Shown here piece by piece: positions 20,342 to 34,489 of a stretch of 64,000 nt of DNA. A program made the position numbers and the translations under genes. Numbering within the stretch: position 1 is the first letter of the stretch; the number at the start of each line of letters is the position of its first letter. Under the pieces are notes generated by a model that saw only the letters and a list, made by a program, of their open reading frames with translations, had not been told where the DNA came from and searched no databases. The stretch is from NCBI GenBank assembly GCA_964023205.1, contig OZ026843.1:3829029-3893028 (forward strand), given 5' to 3'. The stretch is from Lutraria lutraria (lineage: Eukaryota; Mollusca; Bivalvia; Venerida; Mactridae).

Positions 20342-23300
20342 ACATCACAAAAAGGAAAGCTCATAGCTGTCATCGGAGATGAGGTATTTTCGGCTCTTGA
20401 AGTAATATATTTCCGTAGAAGTACAAGTTCGAAATACCACATATAACTGTATCGCTCACTCTAGTGTAGCACAATGTTCTTTTTTGTTTTATTTTGCAAC
20501 CATAACGAAAATAAGACAGGTAAAAGTTTTGTTGTGACTGATATATTCATAATATTGTACGAGTTTGACTGTCAGAGCTATGTTAAATCGGAAGCAGTTC
20601 ATTCTAAACTTTCGCTTAAGTAATATGTTTTATCTTGTTGTCACATTACCAACTAAATAACTTTAATATTTAATGAATTAATCTGTAACTCTGTTTACCA
20701 GTCGGAAAGTTGATGGCACCATTCTTGTTTCTAGTCGTCATCCATATTTTTCACTGAGGTTAACGTCTAGGCAACAACCATAAATGATTAAGCACCTTTT
20801 CCAGCATTAATGTTGAAGGATGAATTAAGGTATAAAGCTTCTGTAGCTAATTCGGCTTTTCGGTTGGCTGATTTCATAAACGAATTCGGGATGGCCATCC
20901 TCTCAGCCTTACAAACATCTGCATATTTAAGTGCGGAAATTAAAGTAACACAAAAATGCCTCAGTAACATAACTTTCTTAAATCGATAGAAATAACAATA
21001 ATCTGCTTGAATGAGCTTAAAAAATTCTGAGTTAAATGTCAAATTTTAAATATTAAACTTAAAATTTTATGGCGCATGTAATAACAGGTATACGACAGAC
21101 TTTAGCCACATCAAATTCCACTCCGTATACAAACACTGTCAGGCAGTTCAATTCTTAATCGATGATTCTATCTTTATAATGGGTACCTAAGGTTAACGAA
21201 AGTTGATTTAAGTTTAACTTGCCAATGTAAAAAATGAATGTTTCGTTAACACGCCGGCTAATTTAAACTTGTACTTAAATTATTTGCTAAGCGAATTTTC
21301 GAGAATAGGTGATTTTTACTGTGATACCGGCAGTTATCCACCATTACACCAGTTTCGTTGTCAGTTAGGAATTAGTGGAGAGAAACAAAACATTAATTTG
21401 ATTAAATGCACCTTTCAGAAAAGGTATGTTGGAATAATTCAAGCGCATATGAGTATAGAAACGTGTTTTCTACCTACGGAATGGTTCACTTCAGTCACAG
21501 TTATTGCAGTTATAGGTTTTAATTGGGGATTTTCCGCACACAAATATGCAGATCTTTGTTGGACTGTTCAGGACGGGGCCAAGTCGAAAAAGTATCTCGT
21601 CGTCACAAACGGTCTAATTAGTTGAACTATAAGCTTCTGTAGCTATCCACCATGGGTGTGAATCAAAATTACTCATCAGTCACTGTAACCAATCCACCAA
21701 AGAAACCTCCTTATCATCCAATGGTTCATAGCATAATTTAAAAGTCATTAGAACATCTATATAATTATTATATATTTAGTTAGTTATTTCAAATGGGCTT
21801 CAAATTCCCTCTACTTTTGCATAGTTTAACAGGTTCTGTTTTGGTTGAGTTGTGATATTGTGTATCGTTGTAAAGTTCAGTAGAAACAGGTTTTATTCCT
21901 AATGTACCAGTGATTGTGTAGTTTTTATGATGACCAGCTAAATACAATGTACCGTCTAACGACTAAATAAATCACAACACATTTATGCTGAGACAATCAA
22001 AGTATATTTATTTATAGCATTTATGTTTTATGACAATGTAAAAATGATCAGATATTTAACGAATGCAATTAATATGCAACAGTCAACAATATAATACATC
22101 AAAATTGCTAAATGAACAAACTAATAGTATTAGGTATATTGCTGGATGAGTGTTGACACTCTAGTAGCGGAACATACGTTCCAACAATGTTTTTAGAGCA
22201 AAGTCTAAGCAGAGATGCTTACCTCAAGTGGCAAGATCTCTAATCAGGCCTATTGGATGGTTTGCATGGGTTTTATACCCTGCAAATGATGACCTATACA
22301 TAAAGAAACAACAATTATAATTGATTTAAATAACCACTTTATCTGTTTACAAACAGGTAATTTTTTTAAGAAACATAGTATAAAAGTATTGAAATGGTAG
22401 CCAATCATAAAAGATTAAAGTTTAATATAAACTTTAAACAATATAGATTTGGCTTACTAAACTAGTTGACGGAATTAACTTACAAGCAGGAGAATTATAA
22501 AACATGTGAATAAGTTCATAGTCATAGTAAAGCTTGGATTCATAACTAGCAGCTCTCATTGACAAACTATCAATATTAGGAATATATCTGCAGACTTTAG
22601 TTGATATAAGTTGCGAGTTCTATAATTATGTATGTGACATTGTGTTGATGTAATGTATAACTTATTCATTAAACTATTTTTTTACTTGCAGGATACCTGT
22701 ACTGGATTTCTGTTGGGTGGAATTGGTGAAATCAACAAGAAGAGAGAGCCTAACTTTTTAGTTGTAAATAAAAGTAAGTTGATACTTAGACTGTCTTATA
22801 AATTAATTGCTTTGTTTCAATGTCTCAGTCAGATTGTACATGTCAACTCCATGTATTAATTAATTTGTTCATGTCTGTGGTATGATTATGAAGTAGATAG
22901 TATCTACCTGTCATAAAATTGTAATGAATTTATACTTATTGATAAAAATATTTGTTGATCACAACACTGACCAAGGATCTGTGATCCTGAATTATCTTGA
23001 TAAATTCATATATGTTTATATTTGATAATCTGTGTTCAATAAGGAATTTTCAAAATATAAATTTGTAAAGAATCATATTGATTTTCATTTATCAATGAAT
23101 TTATTTTGTCTTTCAGGTACTAGTGTAATGGAAATAGAAGAGGTTTTCAGAAATTTTGTGAAGCGACCTGATATCGCCATTATACTTATCAATCAGAATG
23201 TAAATAAAATAAATCTTTTTTTAGATAAACAATTCATTGATTGATTAATTTGAACCTATTGTGTAGGAATATTATGAATATGTTTATGTTATAGATATTA

Positions 23301-24084
23301 AATCAATGTTGATCAAGTTGTAAGTTATTACAACTACATTTTTGCGAGTTTGACATAACGAGATTCAACTGTATGTGCTCCAACATAAATTGTTAGATTA
23401 GATATTATAATTTATATTAATGTTATAAGTACTTTGGTTGATTTAAACAGTCTCTGTCTTATCATATTATGAATTTTAAAAATTATTTAATAAACCTATC
23501 ATTTATAAAATTTATATATAAACTGATTTTTACTACCAGATAGCTGAAATGATACGTCATGTAATTGATACCTATACGGACCCAATACCAGCTGTTTTAG
23601 AAATCCCTAGCAAAGAATGTCCTTATGATGCTAGCAAAGATTCCATTCTTAGAAGAGCAAAGGTAAAGTTTTTGTTTATTTGTGCCAAAAAGGTCTATGT
23701 ATTTAAAAATAAATTTACTTATGAACTCACAAGATGTATGAACCCCCCCCCTCCCCCCCTAGTACAGATTTGCAGCATTTAATCATTAATGGTTAAAAAA
23801 TTAAAAAATGGATAAGTTAATTTTGTAATTAAAGTGCTATTAATACTAATTCCTATAAAGCTATAATTATTTGTTGAGTCATGATTTTCCTTAATTGTTT
23901 TGAAAAACTGATGCATGTACCTGTGGGATAGGAATTTACATACAATTAAGTTTACTGTATACTTGAGAAATACATAGTAATTTAAGTAAATACAGCAATA
24001 CTTGATTTTGTTAAAGAAAAACATATTTAATGAATTTATATTCTGTTATTTCAGGGTATGTTCTCTACTGAAGATTTCAGATGA
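20333..24084 (+). CDS. ATP6V1F: V-type proton ATPase subunit F (five exons)
   Basis: Subunit F belongs to the V1 sector. With subunit D it forms the central rotor stalk that couples ATP hydrolysis to proton pumping in lysosomes, endosomes and plasma membrane. Exons: 20333-20383, 22692-22773, 23117-23199, 23540-23662 and 24055-24084. All introns are GT/AG and phases agree, giving 122 residues (human about 119). The protein starts [17 protein letters not shown] and continues [93 protein letters not shown]. The [16 protein letters not shown] and [13 protein letters not shown] blocks are hallmarks. The start sits in a strong context (A at -3, G at +4). Nothing is broken; it is the clearest functional gene of the window. 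Intron 4 has a C9-T-C7 tract. Confidence 0.97.
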
Positions 24085-25045
24085 GAGTCTATAGTGTTAG
24101 TTATTGGCTTATTATTCACATCTTACAGAATCTTACAAGCTGTGGCAAACTTTTAAATGTATTCGGAAAAAGATTATAGTGTAGATGATTTTTGTTATAG
24201 TATGTAAACATTGTGAATTAAGATTATAGTTAAATGTACTTGCGGAGCAGATGAAAAAATACATTCCATGACATTCTAGTCCAGTGTATGTGAGAAAATA
24301 TAGTTTTGTGTTAAAGATGTATAATTTATGTAAATCTAGGGTTTCATCTCTATTGTTTTAATTTTTTTATAGGATATTTAAATAAGCTGTTGATTTAGGT
24401 ACTCTTGAATACCAATAATTTGCAATTTATTGTATTGGTTGAATTTATAAAACTGTAACAATATATTTTGATAAAAACTGCTTATATGTCTTGAAGTAAA
24501 AATATCTGTTTTCTGTACTTATTACGAACTTTACAATATATCAAGAATTATATTAAAAGTTGTTGCGAACTGAGATGTAATGAATTTTGTTATAGAAATC
24601 CAGTCATATCCACTTGATGTCATTTGTGCTATTTTTAGAAATTTTGTCTTTTTGAAATGATTATAATTGTTTATTATATACCCATGTTTACCTATTTTGT
24701 TTTGGATATTTTAGAAGTGCCATTGGTTTAACTACACATCATTTGCATGAAGCAAAAACCCTGTCTTAGGGACTTTCATGTATGTGTATAAAATTTATTA
24801 TTGGGAAACTGTTTTTTCCTTGCATTCTGTTTACATCTGCTTTAATGCTGAGATAACAAATTCATCAAATGACAGGGATTTGTATTTTTATTAAAGTAAC
24901 TGTGGTTCATTAATTTACTGTAAACTGAGTTTTTTTAGGTTAGGAGAGGAGTTCTGGTCTATATGATTTGAAGATTTTCAAAATGTGTTTGTTGTTTATA
25001 GACTGTTGTAATACACAGGAATAAAAATGATCTGTTGACAATTCA
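24085..25045 (+). other. ATP6V1F: 3' UTR of V-ATPase F with poly(A) signal
   Basis: AT-rich sequence after the stop. AATAAA at 25020-25025 is followed by a T/G-rich stretch ('cagtgttttatttttttata'), a good polyadenylation site. No other gene is seen in this interval. The UTR length is inferred. Confidence 0.55.
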
Positions 25046-25549
25046 GTGTTTTATTTTTTTATATTTTTTTTTTATAATATCACAAATTAGTACTAAGTGT
25101 ACTAAGATTTTTGAAACCCTTCATATATACAAAATGTATTGGCTACACTTGAGAACAAGGCTTACCATAGTGGATAGAATTGAAACGTCCTTATTTGGGT
25201 TTATGGTTTAGTTTTCTTCAAAGCTATTGATAAAGGAAACTGTAATTGAATCAAAGCGTTACAAAGATACTTACACAACAGATACTCAAATTATGAACAA
25301 TGAAACAAACTGCCAAAATATGATGATGAAATTTAACAAAGCCTGGTTCAAAGGATGCAGATTGGTTATTTAATAAACAAGACTACAGGTGAGTTGGTGG
25401 GCTGTTTGTTTTGATCTGTACAAGTATATGCTGTGAAAAAAACAACAGATTCTATTGACAAGAAGTAAAACTAGTATCATATAACATTTAAAAGATATTT
25501 TGTTCACAGAAGTGTTCGTCAATTATAAATATATACAAATATGTTTACT

Positions 25550-25830
25550 TACTTGTTTATTTATTTATATTGGTTAAACACTGTTCATCAACAATTGTTC
25601 GTTTATATACAGTGGTCAATTCACCTAACTGATTTTTCCTGGGCTATATTCTAACTAGTACTTACTTACCCCTTCACAAGTAAGCAGCAACCTCTCCACA
25701 TGTGGAGGAAAATCAACATTTTTGTAAAATTTTCATGGAAGGGTATGACCTGCTGCAACCGGGAATCAGAACACCTGGTTAAAAATCCCAACACATTAGT
25801 CACAGGACACAAATACATTTCGAGGGCTCA
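25550..25830 (+). repeat. SINE-like clam repeat, copy B
   Basis: Shares 'ttcacctaactgatttttcc', 'tgggctatattctaactagt', 'ctccacatgtggaggaaaat' and 'gggtatgacctgctgcaac' with the copies at 54230 and 41505. The short frames inside are incidental. Confidence 0.6.
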
Positions 25831-25899
25831 GCGCAACACAGTCATAACTTGTTCTTATTTCAATATGAGTTACGACACTTGCGTTGAACCCTCGATTTA

Positions 25900-27090
25900 G
25901 GATGTATTAAATATCAGTCTATGTGAATGTTCTAACCTTTAGTCTTGATGGACGACATTCACGAACAATTATATTCTATATTATGTTGTTTACCTGTGTT
26001 TCATTACTATCATTTAAAAAAGCACTAAAACAAAATAAATCATAAAACTTAACAAGGGAGATTATCATATTTTTTAACGCTTAGAATCGTTATTTTGTGC
26101 GAGTTTTCTCCCTTTGACTATACCATGAGGATTATTTATTTCTAAGCGCTCCTTAAGTTTAATTCGTTCCTTTTAGAAATAAAACGGGCTTTTTTCAAGA
26201 CTATATCATGTGCGTCTTATTGCTTATTATTAGTTGTTGAAAGTAGATTAAATGCCAAGCGATTGACTAAATACGAAAATAATTGAGGACGAGGCTGACC
26301 GGAAGTACTTTTCTTTTTTGAAAGCGGTAAATATTCGATTTGAGACGCACTTGGTGTGGCGTTTCTTGATTTTTAATGCTGCTTTAGTAAGACAGAACCA
26401 TTAAAAGAAACTTTTTGATATCATAAAATTCCGTATCTGTAATAAACGTCATGAGTGTTTGACCTAATTGCCAGATTGGATTGATGACGCTTCCATGCTA
26501 GCTATCAAGGAAAGCAGTAGAAGTAAATCAAAGCGCTGATAGCGCTGGAAGACCAGGGTTTGATCCTGAGGTTAGACAGTTGCATTATCAGCAACAAAGT
26601 GCCACATACACAGCCACGACCGTGGTCCATTGGTTTATTATTTATCACTGAAAATAATAGTAATTTATTTACAGATTTTATTTAAGCAGTTTGTTGATTA
26701 TTGATATTGTTTTTATCAATTTTCATGAAAACTGCATATAATTATGATTTGGACTTTTCATGTAGATTTGTTTTTTATTTCATTGAAATACATTTTTTTA
26801 ACACAACTATACTTTGAAAAAAAAATGTTCATATAAATAAAAAAATTACGCTAGATCTACTACCGTATATCGAACCTAAGACCTCTCACTCCGTAAGCAC
26901 ATACAAATCGGCTGTCAATAGTTCAGCTACGCAATAATGTCATCATGTTCAACTTTTGTTTTAACGTATTTCATTTGATTCCACTCATTAAGCAACATAT
27001 ATTACATTATAATCTTTACACCAAAGTCGTTTTATATAGATAGTGTGAACCAGATATGACCGATTACCGTCTTCTCCTTGAAACTATTTT
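25900..27090. other. No established gene; possible old tRNA-like fragments
   Basis: 'ccagggtttgatcctgagg' (about 26553) and, on the minus strand, 'ttaggttcgatatacgg' (about 26865) resemble B boxes of degenerate SINEs. 'gaccggaagtac' (26298) is an ETS-like motif. No exon is seen. Confidence 0.35.
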
Positions 27091-27099
27091 TTTGGCGTT

Positions 27100-27860
27100 T
27101 GGTAAAGAGCTCCTTCTTTAGTTGTGATAGGGGAAGCCATGAAATCTATTTTTAGATTCCGCTACAGATTTTGAGTCTGTGAGGGTCGAAAACTGGTAGT
27201 AACCAAGAACAAGGTTGCAAGCAACCCTGTTCAAAAATCGGAGTAATAGGCCTTGATGTGAAACTTTGCTATTTTCTAAATTGTTTACACTTTAGCATCT
27301 TTGCTATTCTTAATCATATTTATGTACAGTGAATGTGTATGACCTAAATTAAGGCTTTTAGGTCTTGAACAAGTTTGGCAAAATCGGACTAGAACTTTCA
27401 GATTTATGGGCCCTTGACGTACAAAAACAAATTGCTAGATTTTAGCTTGTTTACACTGTGGTTCCTTCATTTCTACACCAATCATACACATATATAGTGA
27501 ATGTGTATGATCACAAGGTCTCCAATGGACGAGTTTGATAATTGTGCGAAATTGAACTAAAAGTTGCAGAGTTATGGGGCCTTAACTTGAAAAATTGCTA
27601 TATTTTAGCCTGCTTGTACAAAGGATTTATTTTTAAATATTCTAAAAATAAACTATAAGGTCCAGAGCTTAGATTTTTGACTCAAGTAGACTAATATTGT
27701 CTAGTGGACCACTATCAAGTAAGTTCAAGTCATGACCCCACCTGAGTCAAAGCATCCCTGGTCAAATTGACTTTGGCCTTTTGGGTTGCTTGATTGTATC
27801 GTAGACTCACAGGTTTTCGAACCCCTATATCCTTCACTCTACATTTCTCTATCAACTGGA
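27100..27860 (+). repeat. Clam-type dispersed repeat block
   Basis: Phrases such as 'tatgggcccttgacgtac', 'agttatggggccttaact', 'agtgaatgtgtatgatcaca' recur within the block in two offset copies (27320 and 27490). Similar 'gagttatgccccttgacc' text occurs at 37345. Non-coding. Confidence 0.5.
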
Positions 27861-29040
27861 AAAATATTGACTATCAAGTCAAGTGGACAAGTAAAATAAT
27901 CTATTATACGTGTACAAACCTGCTTGAAAATAATGGTCACATCCATCAGTTATCCATCTTAATACTCAAATATTACCTATGTTTATCAGCTTTGTACTGT
28001 GAAACCTACCAACAGCATAAGCTACTCTATTGAGAATACATGCTCTTAAACTGACTGCATGTTTGTTTGATACATCATGTAAGACTAGCCTTCTAAGAAT
28101 TCTTTATAAAGCATATCTATTTACCAGACCAAGTTATTTTTTTACCAGACATGCCAGGGAAACATACACTTGGCAAACTCTGAATTAAATGCTTTAAATT
28201 ATCATAGCATAACATCATAAAATCTGTTGTGCGCTTGATTGCAGGCTTTTTATGACATTCTTTTGCTTTATTTTGTATTTGCGTTATTATTTGCATTTTA
28301 TTTAGAATTCAAGCATTGTCAGCTATATCCAGCATGTTTGATTAAATTTGCATATGCATTTGATATATTTAGAATATGCTTAAATGCAGATTTTTATCAG
28401 ACTGAAAATGTCCTACTTCCTGCATATTCGGAATCAAAGACTTCTGCTGTATCCATTATGCAATTGTTGTAACTTTGGTTATAAAATTTCAAATGGATTT
28501 ATAGGCTAACTGCAGAAGTCTTCAAGTCATGAAGTGGAAGCTTTGAGTCTCTAATTCTGACTTCTCTGATCAAAATCACCTTAATCAGGACAAATATGTC
28601 TGTCCTGATATCTTATATACAAATCTGTGTACATTTATGAGTATAACCCAAATTATAACATCTTTCTGACTTTACACCTAGTTTTTGCTAGTCCTGTTAG
28701 AGCATTTCCCCTACATTTGACCCCTAAATTGCCATGTATTGCAACATCGATTAATTCTCATGTTAGCTGCACACATATGTCCTGACACAATTGAAGTTAC
28801 ATGTGTCCATGTTTTCAATGATAGCATTTTATGACATCATGGCCATCATAATTGTGCTTAAATGAAAATGAACTTTATGAACTTCATGGATTAATAATTT
28901 TCCAGCTAATCAATAGAATCTGTTCTTATGATATGGCCAGTGACTCTGATATTCTGATTTGTGTAAAGATATAACATACCGGTATTATACTTTGTCTTAA
29001 TGAGGAAATTGTAAGAATGGTGGTTTTCTGCTATAGTTTA
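27861..29040. other. No established gene
   Basis: AT-rich sequence; no exon or repeat could be recognised. Confidence 0.35.
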
Positions 29041-29046
29041 TATCAT

Positions 29047-29242
29047 CAGGGCTTTTTTTCACGGGTAGTGGAAGGGGCCTGTTCTTTAAATTTTGGGAAG
29101 AAATAATGTATAATTTTGAAAAGGGGAAAAAACAAAACTTTATGTAAACTGAAATTTAGGGGAAAACTGCATGATTTTAAAGAATTTTCCTGAAGGGAAG
29201 ATGCCTGTAAACGGCCCCAGATATAGAAGGAAAAAAGCCCTG
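29047..29242. mobile_element. hAT-like MITE (CAGGGCTTTTTTTC ends)
   Basis: A 196-bp non-coding element with terminal inverted repeats CAGGGCTTTTTTTC and GGAAAAAAGCCCTG, the CAGGG type seen in many hAT-derived MITEs. I could not find a clear 8-bp target duplication. Confidence 0.65.
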
Positions 29243-29805
29243 ATTATGGAATAGTATTTGCAGATATTGTACAATATTTTGTTTTCAGTTTTAGTTTATT
29301 TTCAGACTTTACTTGAAAAATGTGGCAACAGTTTGTAAGACCAGCTGTTTGACTTGAATTGATTGACATCATTGTTACCATGCTTGGTCTGACCATTGTC
29401 AACTGTTTATTGTAGTGTTGTAAAACTAGAAGTGAACATCACACAGTACAAAATATCTCCTACAATACCAAGATTGATCACCAGGTATGTTATGTTTCAA
29501 GACATTTGTATGAAGAATAATGTTTGTACTAAGGTGTGGATATATGTATGGTTTATTTTCTGTCAGAAGAAACATTCCTTTTAACTTATGAAAATATGGT
29601 ATATGATTAGTTGTGTTCAATTTCTTTTATCTGTAGTTGGCTACCCAATAAAACTGATCAATCCTAGATTTGTGTGATGAACTTTGCAGCTCTAGTATCC
29701 TATATCTTATCATTATCAATCTAGTTTTCAAAGAAGTTGAAAGATTGAGGTAATTCTTGGCCAGGCAGACTGTCCGGCATCAAAACAATTTGGTTTCCAT
29801 TAGAA

Positions 29806-30190
29806 CAGAGCTTGACACTAACAGTGGTCCGTTAGCCCGAGGCTACCTATCTTCTCCAAGGACTACCTAGGTTTCCAAGCTGGGTATCCCGTCAGGCTAT
29901 CTGTAATTTGGGTGACCTGAAATCTATAAATTTAAGTACCGGTAAATCAAATAATGAAGGTTGCAAACTTTTGTTAGATCTGATGTGATGTAACCAGTAT
30001 AACTTAGTTCAATACATATGTGAAAATCTGCATGACATTCATACTTGTCTTGTATTCTAATAAACTTAAAATGACAAACATATATTCTATGTATTAAAAT
30101 GAGGACTACCTATAATTTACAAGGACTTCCTCATTTTCTATGCAAGAAGTCCTGCCGACTACCTCTTGAAAAAGTTAGTGTCAAGCCCTG
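29806..30190. mobile_element. MITE with 17-bp inverted repeats and TAGAA flanks
   Basis: Left end CAGAGCTTGACACTAAC (29806-29822) and right end GTTAGTGTCAAGCCCTG (30174-30190) are inverted copies with one mismatch. Both ends are flanked by TAGAA. 385 bp, internal sequence rich in 'gactacct' phrases, no ORF. Confidence 0.75.
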
Positions 30191-32690
30191 TAGAATGTTT
30201 TAATTTCTAGATTGACTTATTGCTGCCAAACTTGGACTATAGCAGGTTTTTTTTAGAGACCTAACTTTCTTGTTTATAAGATTCCTGTTCTCAATGTTTT
30301 AAGAGACTACCTTCAAGGCTCATACTTAGGACTACTTAGCTGATAATCTGCAGGATGAGCATTCAAATCCTGAGACTGATTGAAAATAATTCTTATGAAA
30401 TCGTTGCATTCACCTCAGATTGAAGTGCTTGGCATGGCCACTGAGTCTTAGGGCTTAACAAATTAACTCATCTGCTCGTAATCAGTTATTACTAGTAAAG
30501 GTCGACTCAGGACAGGTTGAAATTGCTGTAGAACTTGTTAACAACAAACGAACAAAACAATCAACATGTTTCATAGTTAATGTTGAAGTTCTGTAGAAAA
30601 TTGGTATTAAACGCAACAAGACACTGAAGCAAGCCATCATGTCGGAAATCTAATTCTGCATCGTGTTCACATAATACTTTCAATTTGAATAGTTACAGAG
30701 GCAGCTTTACTATCGACTGCTTTCTGTGAAAATCTGATTTGTGATAATGTGAGTACAGTGTCCTTTTTATTTGCCTGTAGGCATGTTTGAAACTTGTCTA
30801 GAACTATGCTTCTGACAAAATAAGATGACGCGAAGAAATAGGATGATGAATAATTTCTGGTCTTTAGTAATTGTACTGACTAATCTTGCCCAAAATATCT
30901 ACCAAGGAGAAGGCCTTCCTTCTGGTAGTAATTACGTAATTTAATATAAAATCAATTATGGTTTATTGTGTCCCAACTTGTGTAGAGAAGACTTACAGCT
31001 AATGTTTAAAATTAAAACTGAATATGTGACATTAATTGCATCTAATAAGTCTGCTGATTGTGTTTTTGTGAACATATTTTGATAATGTGTATTACTCAGA
31101 CCAAATGAAAAAAATTGATCATTTGTATTACTCACTGGCAATTTATTTTTAATTCAGGCTAAGTTCAATACACTTGGAATTATAGTCTGATCCTGGTTGA
31201 ATCTGCAATGCCTAGTGATTACTAGTCAAGACTTTAGCTACTTGGTAAAGGAGGCCCTGAAAGGTATAATATGTGTTTTAAATCTGTAAAACTATAAGTT
31301 AAGTGACCTACAATAATTGTTTCATTAAATGAGTCTGTTTAAAGTTAATATTAGAATACAAATGTACTGTAAAGCCTGTGAACAATTTAAAGGCCACTCT
31401 TGGGAAAGATAAAATGTGACATTTATTGAAAATTGACTTTTATTCAGAGGTCAGTTTAATAATTATTGACAGTTTTTAAAAGAATGTCCTTTATTCACAG
31501 AATGGCCTTTATTATGAGGTTTGACTATAATTGAGTATTTGTTTTGTGAGTAGTTTGCTATCATTGAGTATTAAATGTTAAATAAGATCAAGCATGGCCA
31601 CCAAAGGGAGTGAAAAACTAAGGCCTTCATGCACAGTTGTCAGTGGTTTACTTTGTCTTTAAGATTGCAGAGAAGTGTCCATTGTTCACAGATAATCTTA
31701 ACTCGAAGGAGGCCTTTAAATTAACTAAGATTTTACTGTACATGTCAATTTGAGTAATCAGTCTGTATCTTGCTTACGGCCAAAGCATGTTCATTGTTTT
31801 CAATTGGCACCATTACGTCAGGAATACTGTGTGTAATTGAAATTGCTCCACAGCTTAATTATTTTTTTGTACAAGTAATTAAACATGTTTTGCACTTGTA
31901 AATTAAGAATGGGTAACTTAGAAAATCTTTCCAAATTATGTGTTAAGTTGCACATTGGTTTAACTTAACTTATTTTGAATACAATGTAAGATATCATTCT
32001 CATGTCTGGTGTGAATTCAGAACTATGAACAATTGTAAATATATACTAAAGTCAATTAATATATGTGTATTCATACGTTATAATGGAAAGTCATTATTGT
32101 CACCTTTTTATTGTGTGACTAATTTTTGGAAAATAATTCTTCATTAATCACCATGCTATCATGCTATCTAATGTTAAAACGCAGCGTAAAATTTTACAAT
32201 CAAAATTTGAATTTCAATAAGTCTGAAGATCTAAGTTTATAAGCCGGCACAAATTTTGTATGAAGATCGTTTCTCTAACTTGTCTCATTTTTAGAATCTT
32301 TAAGTTTGTGCGTCACAAGTTTCAAAAACAGTCTCCTAAAATGGCAATTAAATATTAGCCCGATGCGAAAAATCTTTGCCGATAACTTGGATGTTCGATC
32401 AGAGTTATTCAAGTAACAGTCTAACTAGTTTTCCTTCTGGCAAACATGTCACTTTTAATTAAATTTCTAAGACTATGACTCTGTTTTAAAATGGTTAAAC
32501 TTGATTTTGTTTGCGATAAATGAGTACATTCTTGATTTGTACATAATTACACATACAATGTTACGTGCACATTTAATACATATGTTTGTCTTTACAGTTT
32601 TTCCTCCCTTAAGGTAAGTTGGTAGTACAAAAAGTCTGGGGAGATAATGGTTGTACTTCTCATAAGCATTTTTGTATGAAACATGTATTT
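30191..32690. other. No established gene; 'aggccac' repeat fragments
   Basis: Fragments at 31369-31530 and 31660-31745 share 'aaaggccactcttgggaaag', 'gaggtttgactata' and 'ttttactgtacatg' phrases with repeats at 38433, 50880, 53270 and 54525. The rest is featureless. Confidence 0.4.
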
Positions 32691-32699
32691 TATCTACAT

Positions 32700-33260
32700 A
32701 TAAGGCACCCTCTTCCCACTACCCATTACCGGTAAGTTCATATTCTCCCTCAAAATGCTCCTCTCCCTCTCAATATAAATTATTACCACTCCGTCTTCAC
32801 ATATAACTTCTCCCTGTTTATATACCAATCCCTCTTATTTATTATATACCTACTTACTCTATGTATACCAACTAACTCACTGTCTTCATATACCCACTCC
32901 TCTCCCTTTCTTTCAACCCACTTTGTGAATACCTACTCTCTCTATATGTATAACCACTCCCACTCCATGTATAACCACTCTGTCTTGATGTATACCTGGC
33001 TGAGTCTTCTCTTTATAAATGTCCAGTTCATCTTTACACTACACTTCCACTAAATTCTGTCCTGAAAGTATCCCTCTTCCTCCTAATAATCCTCTGTCTG
33101 CTAAATTGATTCTTCTCTTCCTTAAATAAACCCCTGTCCCATCATGACCTCCTCTAATCTTACATCTATAAATAACCTTACACTCAGAAATGATCCCTTC
33201 TCCTAAATAACAAACCCTTCCCCCAAAGTAAATCTCATATCCCCACCAAAGCATTGCCAC
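32700..33260. repeat. Pyrimidine-rich degenerate tandem region
   Basis: Strong C+T bias on the plus strand with irregularly repeated 'tataccNactc' and 'ctctccctctc' phrases about 25-40 bp apart. The antisense open frame (33260-33039) follows from the bias and has no known motif. Confidence 0.6.
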
Positions 33261-34489
33261 TGTATAATAAGCATTTGTATAAGAAGTGTGTTTTGTTTGT
33301 TGATGGCTGAACCCTGGTATGCACTACCGATGCCCATACCTCCATGAGAATGTTATCTTGTATATTTGAATTTTATTGTGCTTACTTAACAAAGGTTGTT
33401 TTCAACACTGAGAACATAAACTGTAAATCATCGCATCAAATTTAAAGGACACTTTTGTAATGTTCCTGCATGAGAATTGAAAAGATTCATTTCCATGCAT
33501 TGATTGAATGGAAAGAAGAAGTTTGAATTCTATCAAAAAAGTTCTAAAGATTTCTCGTGAATTAAAATTATATAAGTCTGCCTTTATGATATCTTTATAT
33601 GGTATGTTTAATAAGTTTTAAAGAAAAACAGGTGTTTTAGATTTAAAAGGGCAGCATAAAATACATTCAACCTGTTTGGCTTATATATACAAGATATTTA
33701 TATGCAAACGTATGACTTCCCACTTTTTCAATAAATACATTTTTTGTATTCATTAAATCTAGCTAGATTCCATTTATTCATTTATGTTACACCTACTAAA
33801 AAGAATTGTAAATAAATTACCTTCATATTAAATCAAGAGTGTGTCAATACTTAGCATAATAGCAACATAGATTATTTTTTAACTAGTCAACATCTGACAA
33901 TTTTATTTTTCTATGCCCTATGAACTTCTTTATTATAGTTTTCTATAGTTGATCAAAATGAAAGGTAAATTACTAACGAGTTATAGCTATACTCATGAAT
34001 GACAAGCTGTAATCATTGTGATAAATACTGTAAATAAAAATTGTGCCTTTCAAGTTAATACAAGATTGGTTCAACTTCAGTGCTCTTTGTATCCCAGCCG
34101 CCCTACTATGTTGAATTATCATACAAATTTCAGTATCGTCCCTAACTGTCCTGATGAGCAGTCATCCTTATTCAGAAATCAGGAAACACCATTTTAAAAA
34201 AATTCCACATCATTATAAAAACACATATTTTCGCTCCGGTTTTCTATATTTCAACTTGTAAATTGAGACCATGCATTTCTTCATCAAGACCATTAGTCCT
34301 TTCAAAGAAATACCCTCTCCATTTGAAGATGACATATTTTCACACTGCTTTACAATATAACAATTTATTAATTGAGACCATCTCAGAAATATGACTATTT
34401 GTCGCTTTCCCAGTCAGTCAATATACAGTTTTATATGATTACTTTCTTTGCGTAGAAAATATTTTTACTTAATAAAATACATTTTTAGC
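33261..34489. other. No established gene
   Basis: AT-rich, nothing recognised. Confidence 0.35.

Noticed and set aside
20788..21625. ORFs of 84 and 118 codons near the V-ATPase gene
   Set aside because: They lie inside intron 1, have no known domain or splice support, and share only short AAGCTTCTGTAGCT words.
33039..33260. Gly/Arg-rich minus-strand frame
   Set aside because: Explained by the pyrimidine-rich strand bias of the tract.
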